The position numbers and the translations under genes are program-made. The notes under the pieces are model-generated. The model had not been told where the DNA came from. It was given only the letters and a program-made list of their open reading frames with translations, and did no database searches. This document shows, in pieces, positions 26,417-35,826 of a stretch of 64,000 bases of DNA (positions within the stretch are counted from its first letter, which is position 1; each line of letters starts with the position of its first letter). Source of the stretch: CAIWHR01 sp963708855 (GTDB lineage: Bacteria > Pseudomonadota > Gammaproteobacteria > Burkholderiales > Casimicrobiaceae); NCBI GenBank assembly GCA_963708855.1, contig CAVPUM010000010.1, positions 1 to 64,000 of the forward strand, written 5' to 3'.

Positions 26417-27966
26417 TCGGCTTGCCTTCGCTCTCCGTTACCGGCTCCCGCGCCGCCTCGCCACGATCGAGCATGCGCCGCACCCACGGCAGGAGCAGAT
26501 AGGCCGGAGCGGCCAGGAAGAAGGTGAGCAGGAACCAGTTTCCGTAGCCCATCGACTGCGCCCCCAGCCCGCCCAGCCAGCCCGCGACCGAGCGCGACAG
26601 CGCGAACACCGACGACAGCAAGGCGTACTCGGTGGCGGCACGTTCCTTTTCCACGATCGCCATCAGGAAAGCGAGAAAGGCGGCGGTGCCGAGGCCGCCG
26701 GTGAACGACTCCGTCGCGCTCGCGGCGTAGAGGATCGCCATATGTTCGAACGGAATGCTCGCGCCCGGCGCCGCGAGCGGAATGACCCCCGCCGCCAGCC
26801 AGTAGCCGAGGTTCGACACTGCCTGCGTAAGGCCGAGGATCCAGAGGCTCTTGAAGATGCCGATCCGATCCGTGATCCAGCCGCCGGCGATTCCGCCCGC
26901 GATCGACAGTGCGAGGCCGATGTTGACGGAGACGAGCCCGATCTGCGCGGCCGAGAAGCCCGCGTCGACCCAGAACGGCTTGACCATGAAGCCCATCGCG
27001 GCATCGGGCAGCTTGAAGACCAGGATGAACAGCAGCACCGGCAGAATCCCGGGCCGGCGCAGGAGCTCCATCAGTGCGCCGAACAGAGGTCCGCTGACCA
27101 GCGCTTCCGTTGGAGGGGCCGACGCCGACGCGGCGCTCGGCGCAACGGCGTTGCGGCCGCGCATCCGGCCGATCACGGCCACCATCGCCACGACCAGCGC
27201 GGCGCCGGCGGCGGCGTACACCCAGAATTCCGCGATGCGCGCCGACCATCTTCGTCGTGCCGTCGATCAGCCACAGCACGCCCAGCACGAAGGCGGCGAC
27301 CACGGCGAGCGCGAACGGCGAGCGCGCGAGCGCCGCAAGCTCCGCGCGGACGCTGCCGCGGGGGCTCGTCCGTGCACGCTCGCGCGGCGCAAACACGCAG
27401 GCGGCCGCCAGGGCGAAGAACACGCCGGCCGACAGCACGAACGCGCCGGGCCAGCCCAGCCAGTCCGAGGCCATCAGCACGAAGCCCGACGCGAGCATGC
27501 CGACGCGATAAAGGCCGATCCGTATGCCGTTGGCAAGCCCGAGCTCGTCCTTGTCGAGGTACTCGATCGTATAGCCGTCGATCGCGATGTCGTTCGTGGC
27601 CGACAGCGCGGTGAACACGCCGATGGCGAGCCATACCATCGGACCGAAACCGGCCAGCGTCGCGAAATACAGCATGGCGCACCCCATCGCGACGTCCACG
27701 GCGGCCATCCAGCGGCGATGATGCCGCCAGTAGTCGATCGCCGGCGCCCAGAGAAACTTGAGTGTCCACGCGAGTCCCAGGAGCGAGAGCACGCCGATCT
27801 GGCGCAGCTCGACGCCCTGCTGGCGGAAGTAGACCGGAAAGATCTCGTAGAAGACGCCGAGCGGATACCCTTCCGAGAAGTACAGCAAGCCGACCCAGAA
27901 CAGCTTGTTCGAAAGGAGCGGCCCGTTCGCGGAGAGCGATTCGCGCGCGCGGTCGTGAGCGGGCAT
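26400..27966 (-). CDS. AmpG-like MFS permease (one-base frameshift)
   Basis: A PAT-family MFS transporter similar to the muropeptide permease AmpG, with about twelve helices. The N-terminal half reads LLYFSEGYPLGVFYEIFPVYF, in part YFSEGYPLGVFYE, then LGLAWTLKFLWAPAIDYW and DIAIDGYTIEYLDKDELG, all PAT-typical. The C-terminal half starts in another frame after a break near 27235 and contains FKLPDAAMGFMVKPFW and ATESFTGGLGTAAFLAFLM. The span of 1567 bases is a multiple of three plus one (522 codons). It lies 59 bases after metX-metW, the arrangement I know from other betaproteobacteria. Its stop overlaps the convergent SDR remnant. Confidence 0.85.
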
Positions 27967-28025
27967 CGCGCGATTCTAAACGGATAACGCTGCGAGCGTA
28001 GCCGCGTTGAGCCCGCCCGACCGGG

Positions 28026-29945
28026 TCATCCGCGCCGGAAGCGGTAGATGGCGAGCTCTCCCGTGAGATTGGGCAGGAACGCCACCGGCCGGCCGCCGGC
28101 GAGCACGACCCGGTTCATTACAGGCAGTCCCCTCTCGGCCAGAAACGCGTCGAAGTCGGCAACCGTGCACAGGTGGATATTGGGCGTGTCGTACCACTGG
28201 TAAGGCAACGACGTCGAGACCGGCATGCGGCCTTTCACGATCTGCCAGCGATGCGACCAGTGGCCAAAATTCGGGAACGTGACGATGGCCTCGCGCCCGA
28301 CACGCAGCATCTCGACGACGATGTCCTCGGCGTGCCGCATCGCCTGCAGCGTCTGCGACAGGATCACGCAGTCGAAAGATGCGTCGTCGAAACCCGCGAG
28401 GCCCGATTCGAGGTCGCTCTGCAGCACGTTGACTCCGCCGGCGATGCTCGCGAGCACGCCGGCGTCGTCGATCTCGATGCCGTAGCCCGTCGCGCCGCGC
28501 TCGCGCGCGAGGTATGCGAGCAGGCTGCCGTCGCCACAACCCAGGTCGAGCACATGCGATTGCGGCGCGATCCACGCGGCGATCGTCGCGAAGTCCGCGC
28601 GGCCGGCGGCGGCGGCGGCGGAGGGAACGTAGGGTGCCGGCGCGGGTTGTCGAAAATCGGGGTTGTACGAGTCTTTCATCGGCGTCGGTTCGCCAGGGAA
28701 AGCGCCGTCCGACTCGACCATTCGCGCCATCGAAGCGGGCGAATCCGCGGCATCCGCATAGTCGAGTCTGGCCGACCGCTCCGCGGCAATGCGTTCGAAA
28801 TACGCGCGCACGACGGCCATGTACTGCGGATCGTCGAGCAGGAATGCGTCGTGGCCGTGCGCCGCGACGATCTCCGCGTACGACACACTGCGATCGTCGT
28901 CGACCAGCGCCTTGACGATCTCGCGCGAGCGCGCGGGGGCGAAGCGCCAGTCCGTGGTGAAGGCAACGACCAGAAAGCGGCACTTCGCCGGCGCGAGCGC
29001 CTGCGCCAGGTCTCCGCCTGTCGCGAGCGCCGGGTCGAAATAGTCGAGCGCCTTCGTGATGCGCAGGTAGGTGTTCGCGTCGAAATACTCGGCGAACTTC
29101 TGGCCCTGGTGGCGCAGGTACGATTCGATCTGGAACTCCGGCGCGAACGAGTACTTCAGTCCATCGCGCAGCGCGCGGCCGAACTTCTCCTCCATCTGCT
29201 CGTCGGAGAGGTAGGTGATGTGGCCGAGCATCCGCGCCACGACGAGACCGCGCCGCGGCTTCGTGCCGTGCGCCTCGAAATGGCCGTCGTGAAAGTCCGG
29301 GTCGGTGAGAATCGCCTGCCGCGCGACTTCGTTGAACGCGATGTTCTGCGCGGACAGGTTCGGCGCGGCGGCGATCACCAGCGCGTGCCGGATGCGCTCG
29401 GGGTAGCGCGTCGCCCAGGCGAGTGCCTGCATGCCGCCGAGGCTCCCGCCCATGACGGCGGCCCATTGGCGAATGCCCAGGAGGTCGGCGAGGCGCGCCT
29501 GCGAGTCGACCCAGTCCTCGACCGTGACAAGCGGAAAGTCCGCGCCCCAGGGACTTCCCGTCGCCGGGTTGGACGACAGCGGCCCGGTCGAGCCGAAGCA
29601 GCTCCCGAGATTGTTGACTCCGACGACGAAGAAGCGGTCGGTGTCCAGCGGCTTGCCGGGGCCGACCATGTTGTCCCACCAGCCGACGTTCTCGGGTTCG
29701 TCCGCGTAGTAGCCGGCGACGTGATGCGAGGCATTGAGCGCGTGGCAGACGAGCACCGCATTGGAACCGTCGGCATCGAGCTTGCCGTAGGTCTCGTAGG
29801 CGAGCTCGAATTGCGGCAGCGTCCGGCCACAGGCCAGCGGCAGCGGCCGTTCGAAGCGCGCCCGTTGCGCGACGACGGCACCCGCCGACCGGCCCGGCCC
29901 CGCTCGCGCGGCACTCCCGCCGGTCGTCGCGGCAAACGAAGGCAT
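28026..29945 (-). CDS. metXW: homoserine O-acyltransferase MetX fused to MetW
   Basis: One 639-residue open frame. Residues 30-388 are MetX, an alpha/beta-hydrolase acylating homoserine for methionine synthesis, with nucleophile S168 (MGGSLGGMQAL), D332 (TTDWRFAP) and H365 (AHGHDAFLL). Residues about 423-639 are MetW, a SAM-methyltransferase-fold protein (VLDLGCGDGSLLAYL, ILSQTLQAM, FPNFGHWSHRW). In most betaproteobacteria these are two adjacent genes. Here about 35 linker residues with coding-like base composition join them, and an internal ATG at 28679 would give a normal MetW. Several neighbours carry single-base errors, so a natural fusion is not certain. It starts 7 bases after the ptsI stop. 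Confidence 0.85.
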   Translation of the reverse strand: MPSFAATTGGSAARAGPGRSAGAVVAQRARFERPLPLACGRTLPQFELAYETYGKLDADGSNAVLVCHALNASHHVAGYYADEPENVGWWDNMVGPGKPLDTDRFFVVGVNNLGSCFGSTGPLSSNPATGSPWGADFPLVTVEDWVDSQARLADLLGIRQWAAVMGGSLGGMQALAWATRYPERIRHALVIAAAPNLSAQNIAFNEVARQAILTDPDFHDGHFEAHGTKPRRGLVVARMLGHITYLSDEQMEEKFGRALRDGLKYSFAPEFQIESYLRHQGQKFAEYFDANTYLRITKALDYFDPALATGGDLAQALAPAKCRFLVVAFTTDWRFAPARSREIVKALVDDDRSVSYAEIVAAHGHDAFLLDDPQYMAVVRAYFERIAAERSARLDYADAADSPASMARMVESDGAFPGEPTPMKDSYNPDFRQPAPAPYVPSAAAAAGRADFATIAAWIAPQSHVLDLGCGDGSLLAYLARERGATGYGIEIDDAGVLASIAGGVNVLQSDLESGLAGFDDASFDCVILSQTLQAMRHAEDIVVEMLRVGREAIVTFPNFGHWSHRWQIVKGRMPVSTSLPYQWYDTPNIHLCTVADFDAFLAERGLPVMNRVVLAGGRPVAFLPNLTGELAIYRFRRG

Positions 29946-29952
29946 CGGATTC

Positions 29953-31689
29953 CTACTCGTTGAGCTTGTCGAGCTGGGCAACGAGCTTCGCGGGGTCGTC
30001 CAGGCGGCGCATGCGCGCAACGATCGGCGTCAACGCGGCGATATCGGTCGCGAGGACCTGCTGCTTGATGGTCAGCAGCTGCGCCGGGTGCATCGACAGG
30101 TTGCGCAAGCCGAGGCCGAGCAGCAGCCGGGTCAGCTGCGGGTCGCCGGCCATCTCCCCGCACACGGCTATGGGCACCCGGGCCCGGGCGGCGCCCGCGA
30201 TCGCCATCGCGATCAACTTCAGCACCGCGGGATGCAACGGATCGTACAGGTGCGCCACGGCGTCGTCGGAGCGGTCCACCGCCAGCGTGTACTGGATGAG
30301 GTCGTTGGTGCCGATCGAAAGAAAGTCGAGCTTCTCCAGAAACGCGGAGATGGCGAGCACCGCCGCCGGAATCTCGATCATGCCGCCGACCTCGACGCAT
30401 GGATCGAACGGAACGCCCCGCTCGGCGAGCGAGTCCTTCGCCTGCGCGATCAGCACGAGCGTCTGGTCGATCTCGCTGACCGAGGCCAGCATGGGCACCA
30501 GGATCTTCACGCAGCCGTAGTGCGACGCGCGCAGGATCGCACGGAGCTGCGTCAGGAAGAGCCTCGGCTCGGCAAGGCAGAAGCGCACCGCGCGCAGGCC
30601 GAGCGCCGGATTGGGCGCGACGCGCGCGAGGCCGTCGAGGCCCTCCTTCTGCTTGTCGGCGCCCAGGTCGAACGTGCGGATCGTCACCGGCTTGCCGTCC
30701 ATCCCGGCGGCGACGCTGCGGTACGCCTCGAACTGCTCGTCCTCGGACGGCAGCCCGTCGCGGTTCAGGAACAGGAACTCGGAACGGAAAAGCCCGATGC
30801 CGGTGGCGCCGTTGTCCAGCGCCTGTGCGAGGTCGTCCGGCAGCTCGATGTTCGCCTGGAGCTCGATCGCGTGCCCGTCGCGGGTCGTGGCCGGCTTGGT
30901 CTTGAGCCGGCGCAGCTTCGTGCGCGCGACGTCGAGCGCGCCCTGTTTCGCCCGGTACTCGGCGAGCACCGCCCTGTCCGGGTTGACGATGACGACGTGG
31001 TTCGTCCCGTCGAGGATCAGGAGCTCGTTCTCCCGGATCAGCGCCCGCGCGTTGTGCGTGGCCGTGACCGCCGGCACTGCGAGGCTGCGCGCGACGATCG
31101 TCGTGTGCGACGTCACGCCGCCCAGGTCGGTGATGAATCCGGCGTAACGGTGGGTCTTGAACTGGATCACGTCGGCAGGCGAGAGGTCGTGCGCGACCAG
31201 GATCGTCTGCTGCTCGGCGCCGGCCGGCACGAGCGCGCCCGGTTTGCCGAGGAGGCGCTTCAGGACCCGTTCGACCACCTGCACGACGTCGGCCTTGCGC
31301 TCGCGCAGGTAGGCGTCCTCGATCTCCTCGAACTGCTCGACCAGCACGTTCATCTGCTGCGTCAGCGCCCACTCGGCATTGCAGTGTTGCTCGGCGATGA
31401 TCCGCTTGGGCGCCTCCGAGATCGTCGGATCGGAGAGGATCATCGTGTGGACATCGAGAAAGGCGCCGAACTCCGCCGGGGCATCGCCCGCCGTCATGGC
31501 CCCGTGCAGGCCCAGGAGCTCGGCCCTGACCTCCGTCAGCGCGTGGTCCAGGCGCGCGATTTCTCCGTCGACGCGCCCTGCCGGAATCGAATAGTGGGCG
31601 ACTTCGAACGTCGCGTGCGAGACGAGCTGTGCCCGTCCGATGGCAATCCCGCCCGAGACCCCGAGCCCCTGGAGCGCGAAACTCGGCAC
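29953..31689 (-). CDS. ptsI: PTS enzyme I
   Basis: A 578-residue phosphoenolpyruvate-protein phosphotransferase. The phospho-accepting His is H195 in GGVTSHTTIVARSL. The N-terminal HPr-binding helices precede it, and the TIM-barrel PEP-binding domain follows with GIGLFRSEFLF, TIRTFDLGADK and SIGTNDLIQYTLAVDRSD. It passes phosphate from PEP to HPr. It sits 4 bases after ptsH, in the order EIIA-Man, HPr, EI with no sugar permease genes nearby, so a regulatory rather than transport PTS is likely. Confidence 0.95.
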   Translation of the reverse strand: MPSFALQGLGVSGGIAIGRAQLVSHATFEVAHYSIPAGRVDGEIARLDHALTEVRAELLGLHGAMTAGDAPAEFGAFLDVHTMILSDPTISEAPKRIIAEQHCNAEWALTQQMNVLVEQFEEIEDAYLRERKADVVQVVERVLKRLLGKPGALVPAGAEQQTILVAHDLSPADVIQFKTHRYAGFITDLGGVTSHTTIVARSLAVPAVTATHNARALIRENELLILDGTNHVVIVNPDRAVLAEYRAKQGALDVARTKLRRLKTKPATTRDGHAIELQANIELPDDLAQALDNGATGIGLFRSEFLFLNRDGLPSEDEQFEAYRSVAAGMDGKPVTIRTFDLGADKQKEGLDGLARVAPNPALGLRAVRFCLAEPRLFLTQLRAILRASHYGCVKILVPMLASVSEIDQTLVLIAQAKDSLAERGVPFDPCVEVGGMIEIPAAVLAISAFLEKLDFLSIGTNDLIQYTLAVDRSDDAVAHLYDPLHPAVLKLIAMAIAGAARARVPIAVCGEMAGDPQLTRLLLGLGLRNLSMHPAQLLTIKQQVLATDIAALTPIVARMRRLDDPAKLVAQLDKLNE

Positions 31690-31693
31690 GGTG

Positions 31694-31963
31694 CTACTGG
31701 CCCTCGCCGAAGGAGTCGTTGATCAGCGCCACGATCGCTTCCATCGCCTCGGCCTCGTCCGGGCCGTTGATCTCCAGAGTCACCTTCGCCCCCCTGCCCG
31801 CGGCCAGCATCATGACGCCCATGATGCTTTTCGCGTTCACCTTCCGGTTGTTGCGCGACAGAGCGACGTCGCTCTGGTATTTCGCCGCGAGCTGCGTGAG
31901 CTTCGCCGAGGCGCGTGCATGCAGTCCCAGCTTGTTGACGATCTCAATCTCGCGTAGCGGCAT
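31694..31963 (-). CDS. ptsH: phosphocarrier protein HPr
   Basis: An 89-residue HPr. H15 in LGLHARASAK is the catalytic phosphorylation site. S46 in AKSIMGVMML is the regulatory site used by HPr kinase in organisms that have it, as many betaproteobacteria do. The start overlaps the end of the EIIA gene by 20 bases, so the two are translationally linked. Confidence 0.95.
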   Translation of the reverse strand: MPLREIEIVNKLGLHARASAKLTQLAAKYQSDVALSRNNRKVNAKSIMGVMMLAAGRGAKVTLEINGPDEAEAMEAIVALINDSFGEGQ

Positions 31964-32357
31964 AGACCGGATCCACGTTCATGTGCAGCACGCCTTCGCA
32001 GCCGCCGGAAACCGCCCGCTTCACCATCGTCTCGAGGTCGCGCGTGCGGTAGGTGAACGCGCGCACCAGCATCGGCAGGTTGACGCCGGCAATGCCTTCG
32101 ACGCGGCCCCGCTTCAGCAGCCTGCCCGCGAGATTGCACGGCGTCGCGCCATAGATGTCGGAAAAGATCAGCACGCCGTGGCCGGTGTCGAGCTGCTTGA
32201 CGAGCTCGCGCGCGGCGGGCAGCAGCGCATGGGGGTCGTCGGTCGAGGCGACGGACAGCACCTCGAACTGCGGCGGGCGGCTGCCGAGCACATGCGTGAC
32301 GGCGCCCGCAAGGCCTTCGGCGAGGCTGGCGTGCGCAATGATCAGGATGCCGATCAT
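31944..32357 (-). CDS. PTS EIIA component, mannose family
   Basis: A 137-residue stand-alone EIIA-Man domain: MIGILIIAHASLAEG with the phospho-accepting H9, then GVLIFSDIYGATPCNLAGRL and NLPMLVRAFTYR. It takes phosphate from HPr. No EIIB, EIIC or EIID partner is present in the window, so it probably acts as a signalling endpoint. The ATG at 32357 is the only start that fits the family; the frame is open further upstream. It is placed between gshB (112-base gap) and ptsH (overlap). Confidence 0.9.
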   Translation of the reverse strand: MIGILIIAHASLAEGLAGAVTHVLGSRPPQFEVLSVASTDDPHALLPAARELVKQLDTGHGVLIFSDIYGATPCNLAGRLLKRGRVEGIAGVNLPMLVRAFTYRTRDLETMVKRAVSGGCEGVLHMNVDPVYAATRD

Positions 32358-32469
32358 CGTAGGTCCCGTGTTGGCGCCATCGCATCGACCGGCGTCTGCG
32401 GCGGCGCGCTCGCGCTCATCGGAATGGCCGTCGGTAATGGTAGCACGCGAATTGCCCGCGACCGGCTCG

Positions 32470-33411
32470 TCAGGCCGACGCCAGCTCGAGCGCGCCGGCG
32501 AACATCGCGCCAACATCGAATCCCGTCTGCTGCGTGATCTCGACGAAGCACGTCGGACTGGTCACGTTGACTTCGGTGAGGCACTCGCCGATGACGTCCA
32601 GCCCCACGACGAGCAGGCCCTCGGCCCAGAGCCCCGGCCCCAGCGCTGCGGCGATCTCGCGGTCGCGCCCGGTGAGCGGACGCGCGACGCCTCGGCCGCC
32701 CGCCGCGAGGTTGCCGCGCGTCTCGCCGGCCTTCGGGATGCGCGCCAGCGCAAACGGGACCGGCTCGCCGGCGATCAGGAGGACGCGCTTGTCGCCCTCG
32801 GCGATTTCCGGAATGAAGCGCTGCGCCATCACGGTCCGCGCGCCCTGCGCTCCGACGGTCTCGACGATCACGTTGCGATTCGGATCATCGGCGCGCACGC
32901 GGAAGACGGAGGTCCCGCCCATCCCGTCGAGCGGTTTCACTATCGTATCGCGATGGGCGTCGATGAAGGCGCCGATCCGCCGCGCATCGCGGGTCACGAG
33001 CGTGGGGGCGAGGAACTCGCCGAAACGGGCGATCGCGAATTTCTCGTTGTGGTCGCGGATCGCGCGCGGCCGGTTGAAGACCCGGGCGCCCTCGCGCCCG
33101 GCGGCTTCAAGCAGGTAGGTCGAGTATACGTACTCCATGTCGAACGGCGGGTCCTTGCGCATCAGCACGGCCGCGAAATCCTTGAGCAGGCGGTCCTCGG
33201 GCTCGCCAGCCGTGTACCAGTCATCGTCGCCGGGCTTGAGTGCCAGCGGCACCACGCGCGCCTGCGTCCCGCGCGCATCCCAGAAGATGTCGGCCTGCTC
33301 CAGCGCGAACAGCGCGTGGCCGCGCGCCGCGAGCGAACGCATCATCGCGACGCTCGAGTCCTTGTAGGCCTTGAGGCCGGGCAGCGGATCGAGGATGAAG
33401 GCGTAGTCCAT
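32470..33411 (-). CDS. gshB: glutathione synthetase
   Basis: A 313-residue ATP-grasp enzyme that adds glycine to gamma-glutamylcysteine. It shows MDYAFILDPLPGLKAYKDSS, the substrate region RKDPPFDMEYVYSTYLLE, the ATP-grasp Lys in IVKPLDGMGGTSVFR, the Gly-rich loop GETRGNLAAGGRG and the metal-binding end EVNVTSPTCFVEI. The length is the family norm. The start at 33411 is the family start. In betaproteobacteria it usually precedes the EIIA/HPr/EI genes, as here. Confidence 0.95.
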   Translation of the reverse strand: MDYAFILDPLPGLKAYKDSSVAMMRSLAARGHALFALEQADIFWDARGTQARVVPLALKPGDDDWYTAGEPEDRLLKDFAAVLMRKDPPFDMEYVYSTYLLEAAGREGARVFNRPRAIRDHNEKFAIARFGEFLAPTLVTRDARRIGAFIDAHRDTIVKPLDGMGGTSVFRVRADDPNRNVIVETVGAQGARTVMAQRFIPEIAEGDKRVLLIAGEPVPFALARIPKAGETRGNLAAGGRGVARPLTGRDREIAAALGPGLWAEGLLVVGLDVIGECLTEVNVTSPTCFVEITQQTGFDVGAMFAGALELASA

Positions 33412-33512
33412 GGGCGCGCGCGAGACCGGGGCGCCTCCATGCTACCGCATCCGCCGGCCGGCCGAGATCCCGGTCCGCGGGCGCCCCGATTCGCGGGCGC
33501 CGGCCGCGAAGG

Positions 33513-33539
33513 TTGTACGGCGGCAACGGATGCTATAAC
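33513..33539 (+). promoter_or_regulatory. candidate promoter of the 33.6-kb ABC importer operon
   Basis: TATAAC (33534-33539) is a good -10 box about 57 bases before the binding-protein ATG. TTGTAC (33513-33518) lies 15 bases upstream, a short spacer and a weak -35. The gap between gshB and this operon (33412-33596) is otherwise GC-rich, with a chance-looking GCGGGCGCC direct repeat. Confidence 0.35.
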
Positions 33540-33596
33540 GTGGCGAGGCAGTAGCGATGGCGCCAAGCGCGCCCGTTCACCGAACCAGGGGGAGCC

Positions 33597-34586
33597 ATGA
33601 GGAAGAGTCGGTTGTCTGCGGTCGTATGGGGCGTTGCGCTCGGCGCCGCCCTGGCCGCTCCGGCGCTCGCGCAGCAGCGCGTCAGCATCTACACGGCGCA
33701 CACGGCCAACATCGTCGAGCGGCTGATTCCGGAGTTCGAGAAGGCGACCGGCATCAAGGCCGACGTCGTGAAGGCGGGCTCGGGCGACATCATCAACCGG
33801 GTGCGCGCGGAGTCCGCCAATCCGAAGGCCGACGTGATCTGGAGCATCGGCGCGGAACTGCTCGAGGCCAACATGGACCTGCTGGAAGCGTACCAGCCCA
33901 AGGAGCACGCCATGATCGCGGACGCGTTCAAGACGACCGGGCCATGGCTTCCGTACACCGGGATCCTGAACGTCTTCGTGGTCAACACGAAGAAGCTCAA
34001 GCCGGAGGAGTATCCGAAGACCTGGATGGACCTCGCGCAGCCCCGGTTCAAGAACCTGGTGTCGATGGCGGATGCCGAAAAGTCCGGATCGGCCTACATG
34101 CAGCTCAACACCTTCCTGACCATCTACGGCGACAAGCAGCCCGGCTGGGACAAGTTCAAGGAGGTGTTCAAGAACCTGAATGTCTCCGGGAGCTCGGGCG
34201 CGGTGCCGCGGTTCGTCAACGACGGCGAGGCGGCGGTGGGGATCACGCTCGAAGACAACGCGTATCTCTACCTCAAGAACGGCGGACCGGTGGCGATCGT
34301 ATACCCGGAAGACGGGACGTCGGCGATCGCCGACGGCATGGCGCTGGTGAAGCGCGCGCCCAACGCGGCGGCGGGCAAAGCCTTCATCGACTGGGCGCTC
34401 TCCGCGGCCACGCAAAAGCTCGTGGTCCAGGAGCTCGGCCGGCGGCCGATCCGCAAGGACGCGCAGCCGCTGGGCGCGTTGAAGCCGTTCGACCAGATAA
34501 AGCTCGTCAAGTACGACATCAAGAACGCCGCCGACAAACGCAAGGAATACATGGACAAGTGGCAGGGCCTTGTCCAGTCGCGGTGA
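33597..34586 (+). CDS. ABC importer substrate-binding protein, ferric iron/phosphonate type
   Basis: A 329-residue periplasmic binding protein with a clear signal peptide ending APALAQQ. The mature N-terminus VSIYTAHTANIVERLIPEFE and later DNAYLYLKNGGPVAIVYPEDGT (seen in part as GGPVAIVYPEDG) match the cluster containing ferric-ion (FbpA/AfuA-like) and 2-aminoethylphosphonate binders. Tyrosines in IYTAH and AYLYL could be ligands, but I cannot decide between iron and phosphonate. A GGGGGAG lies before the start. It is the first gene of a three-gene importer with a matching ATPase and a double-domain permease. Confidence 0.88.
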   Translation: MRKSRLSAVVWGVALGAALAAPALAQQRVSIYTAHTANIVERLIPEFEKATGIKADVVKAGSGDIINRVRAESANPKADVIWSIGAELLEANMDLLEAYQPKEHAMIADAFKTTGPWLPYTGILNVFVVNTKKLKPEEYPKTWMDLAQPRFKNLVSMADAEKSGSAYMQLNTFLTIYGDKQPGWDKFKEVFKNLNVSGSSGAVPRFVNDGEAAVGITLEDNAYLYLKNGGPVAIVYPEDGTSAIADGMALVKRAPNAAAGKAFIDWALSAATQKLVVQELGRRPIRKDAQPLGALKPFDQIKLVKYDIKNAADKRKEYMDKWQGLVQSR

Positions 34587-34664
34587 GGGCCCCCGCTCGC
34601 GCGTGATCGGCGCCCTCCCGCCGGCGCCCCCGCTCATGCGCGCGACGCGGCCGGCGAGCCTGCA

Positions 34665-35753
34665 ATGGCCCGCGTAGACCTCAGGCGGATCTGCAAGAGC
34701 TATCCGGGCGTCACCGCACTCGACAACGTCGAGCTTGCGGTGGAGCCCGGCGAGTTCTTCACGCTGCTCGGTCCGTCCGGCTGCGGCAAGACCACGCTCC
34801 TGCGCACGATCGCCGGTTTCAACCGGCAGGACAGCGGCGAGATCCTGTTCGACGGCACGCGCATCGACACCATGCCTGCGCATCTGCGCAACATCGGCAT
34901 GGTGTACCAGGACTACGCGATCTTTCCGCACAAGAGCGTGGCTGACAACGTCGCCTTCGGCCTCGCGATGCGTCACGTGGCGCGCTCGGAGATCGAGTCG
35001 CGCGTGTCGCGCGCGCTCGACGTCGTGCAGCTCGGCGGGCTCGCGACGCGGATGCCGCACGAGCTGTCGGGCGGACAGCAGCAGCGCGTGGCGCTCGCCC
35101 GCGCGATGGTCATCAACCCGCAGATCCTGCTGATGGACGAGCCGCTCTCGAATCTCGACGCGAAGCTGCGCATCGAGCTGCGTGACGACATACGCGACCT
35201 GCAACGCTCGCTCGGCATCACGACGATCTACGTGACGCACGACCAGGAAGAGGCGCTGGTGATCTCGGATCGCATCTGCATCATGCAGGGTGGCCGCGTC
35301 CATCAGGTCGCGCCGCCGCTCGAGGTCTACAGCCGTCCCGCTACGCTGTTCGTCGCCTCGTTCGTGGGTTCGATGAATGTGTTCGAGCGCCTCCCCGTCG
35401 GACCCGGCGGCGAAGTGACGATCGGAGCCGTGACGCGGACGCTGCCGGCATTGACGGGCCGTGCCGAGATCACCCTCGCGATGCGGCCGGAGGATGTCGT
35501 CCTCTCCGCAGTCGGAGAGGATGCCGGCGACGGTATCCCGCTCGACGGCGCCGTGGACAAGATGACCTATGCCGGGCGCGAAGCCTTCTACCGGCTGACC
35601 TGCGCCGACGGGCTCGGGATTCTCGCGCACGTTTCCCGGCCCGATCAGGGCCGGCTCGCCTCCGTCGGCGAGCGGCTGGGCATGGTGCTGCCGCTCGTCC
35701 GGCTGCACGCGTTCGATCCCGCCGACGGCCGGCGTGTCGAAATACGGCGATGA
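34665..35753 (+). CDS. ABC importer ATPase (PotA/FbpC type)
   Basis: A 362-residue ATPase. Walker A is GPSGCGKTT, the Q-loop is VYQDYAIFPHKSV, the signature is LSGGQQQRVALARAM, Walker B is LLMDEPLSNLDAKLR and the H-loop is YVTHDQEEALVISD. A C-terminal TOBE-like domain (about residues 240-360) contains TLAMRPEDVVLS. This layout is shared by iron(III), phosphonate, polyamine and thiosulfate importers. It is the middle gene of the operon. Confidence 0.92.
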   Translation: MARVDLRRICKSYPGVTALDNVELAVEPGEFFTLLGPSGCGKTTLLRTIAGFNRQDSGEILFDGTRIDTMPAHLRNIGMVYQDYAIFPHKSVADNVAFGLAMRHVARSEIESRVSRALDVVQLGGLATRMPHELSGGQQQRVALARAMVINPQILLMDEPLSNLDAKLRIELRDDIRDLQRSLGITTIYVTHDQEEALVISDRICIMQGGRVHQVAPPLEVYSRPATLFVASFVGSMNVFERLPVGPGGEVTIGAVTRTLPALTGRAEITLAMRPEDVVLSAVGEDAGDGIPLDGAVDKMTYAGREAFYRLTCADGLGILAHVSRPDQGRLASVGERLGMVLPLVRLHAFDPADGRRVEIRR

Positions 35754-35826
35754 GCGCCGTCGGGCCGTCCCAAGGCGCGAATTCGTCGTTCCCGGAGGGA
35801 CGGCGCGTAGCGCCAAGGGAGCGCCT

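Noticed and set aside
32998..33008. GAGCGTGGGGG, identical to the edge of the hairpin cluster near 6771
   Set aside because: It lies inside gshB coding sequence and the similarity does not extend, so it is not a second repeat copy.
33476..33502. Direct repeat GCGGGCGCC upstream of the ABC importer operon
   Set aside because: Nine GC-only bases in a very GC-rich gap are likely by chance.
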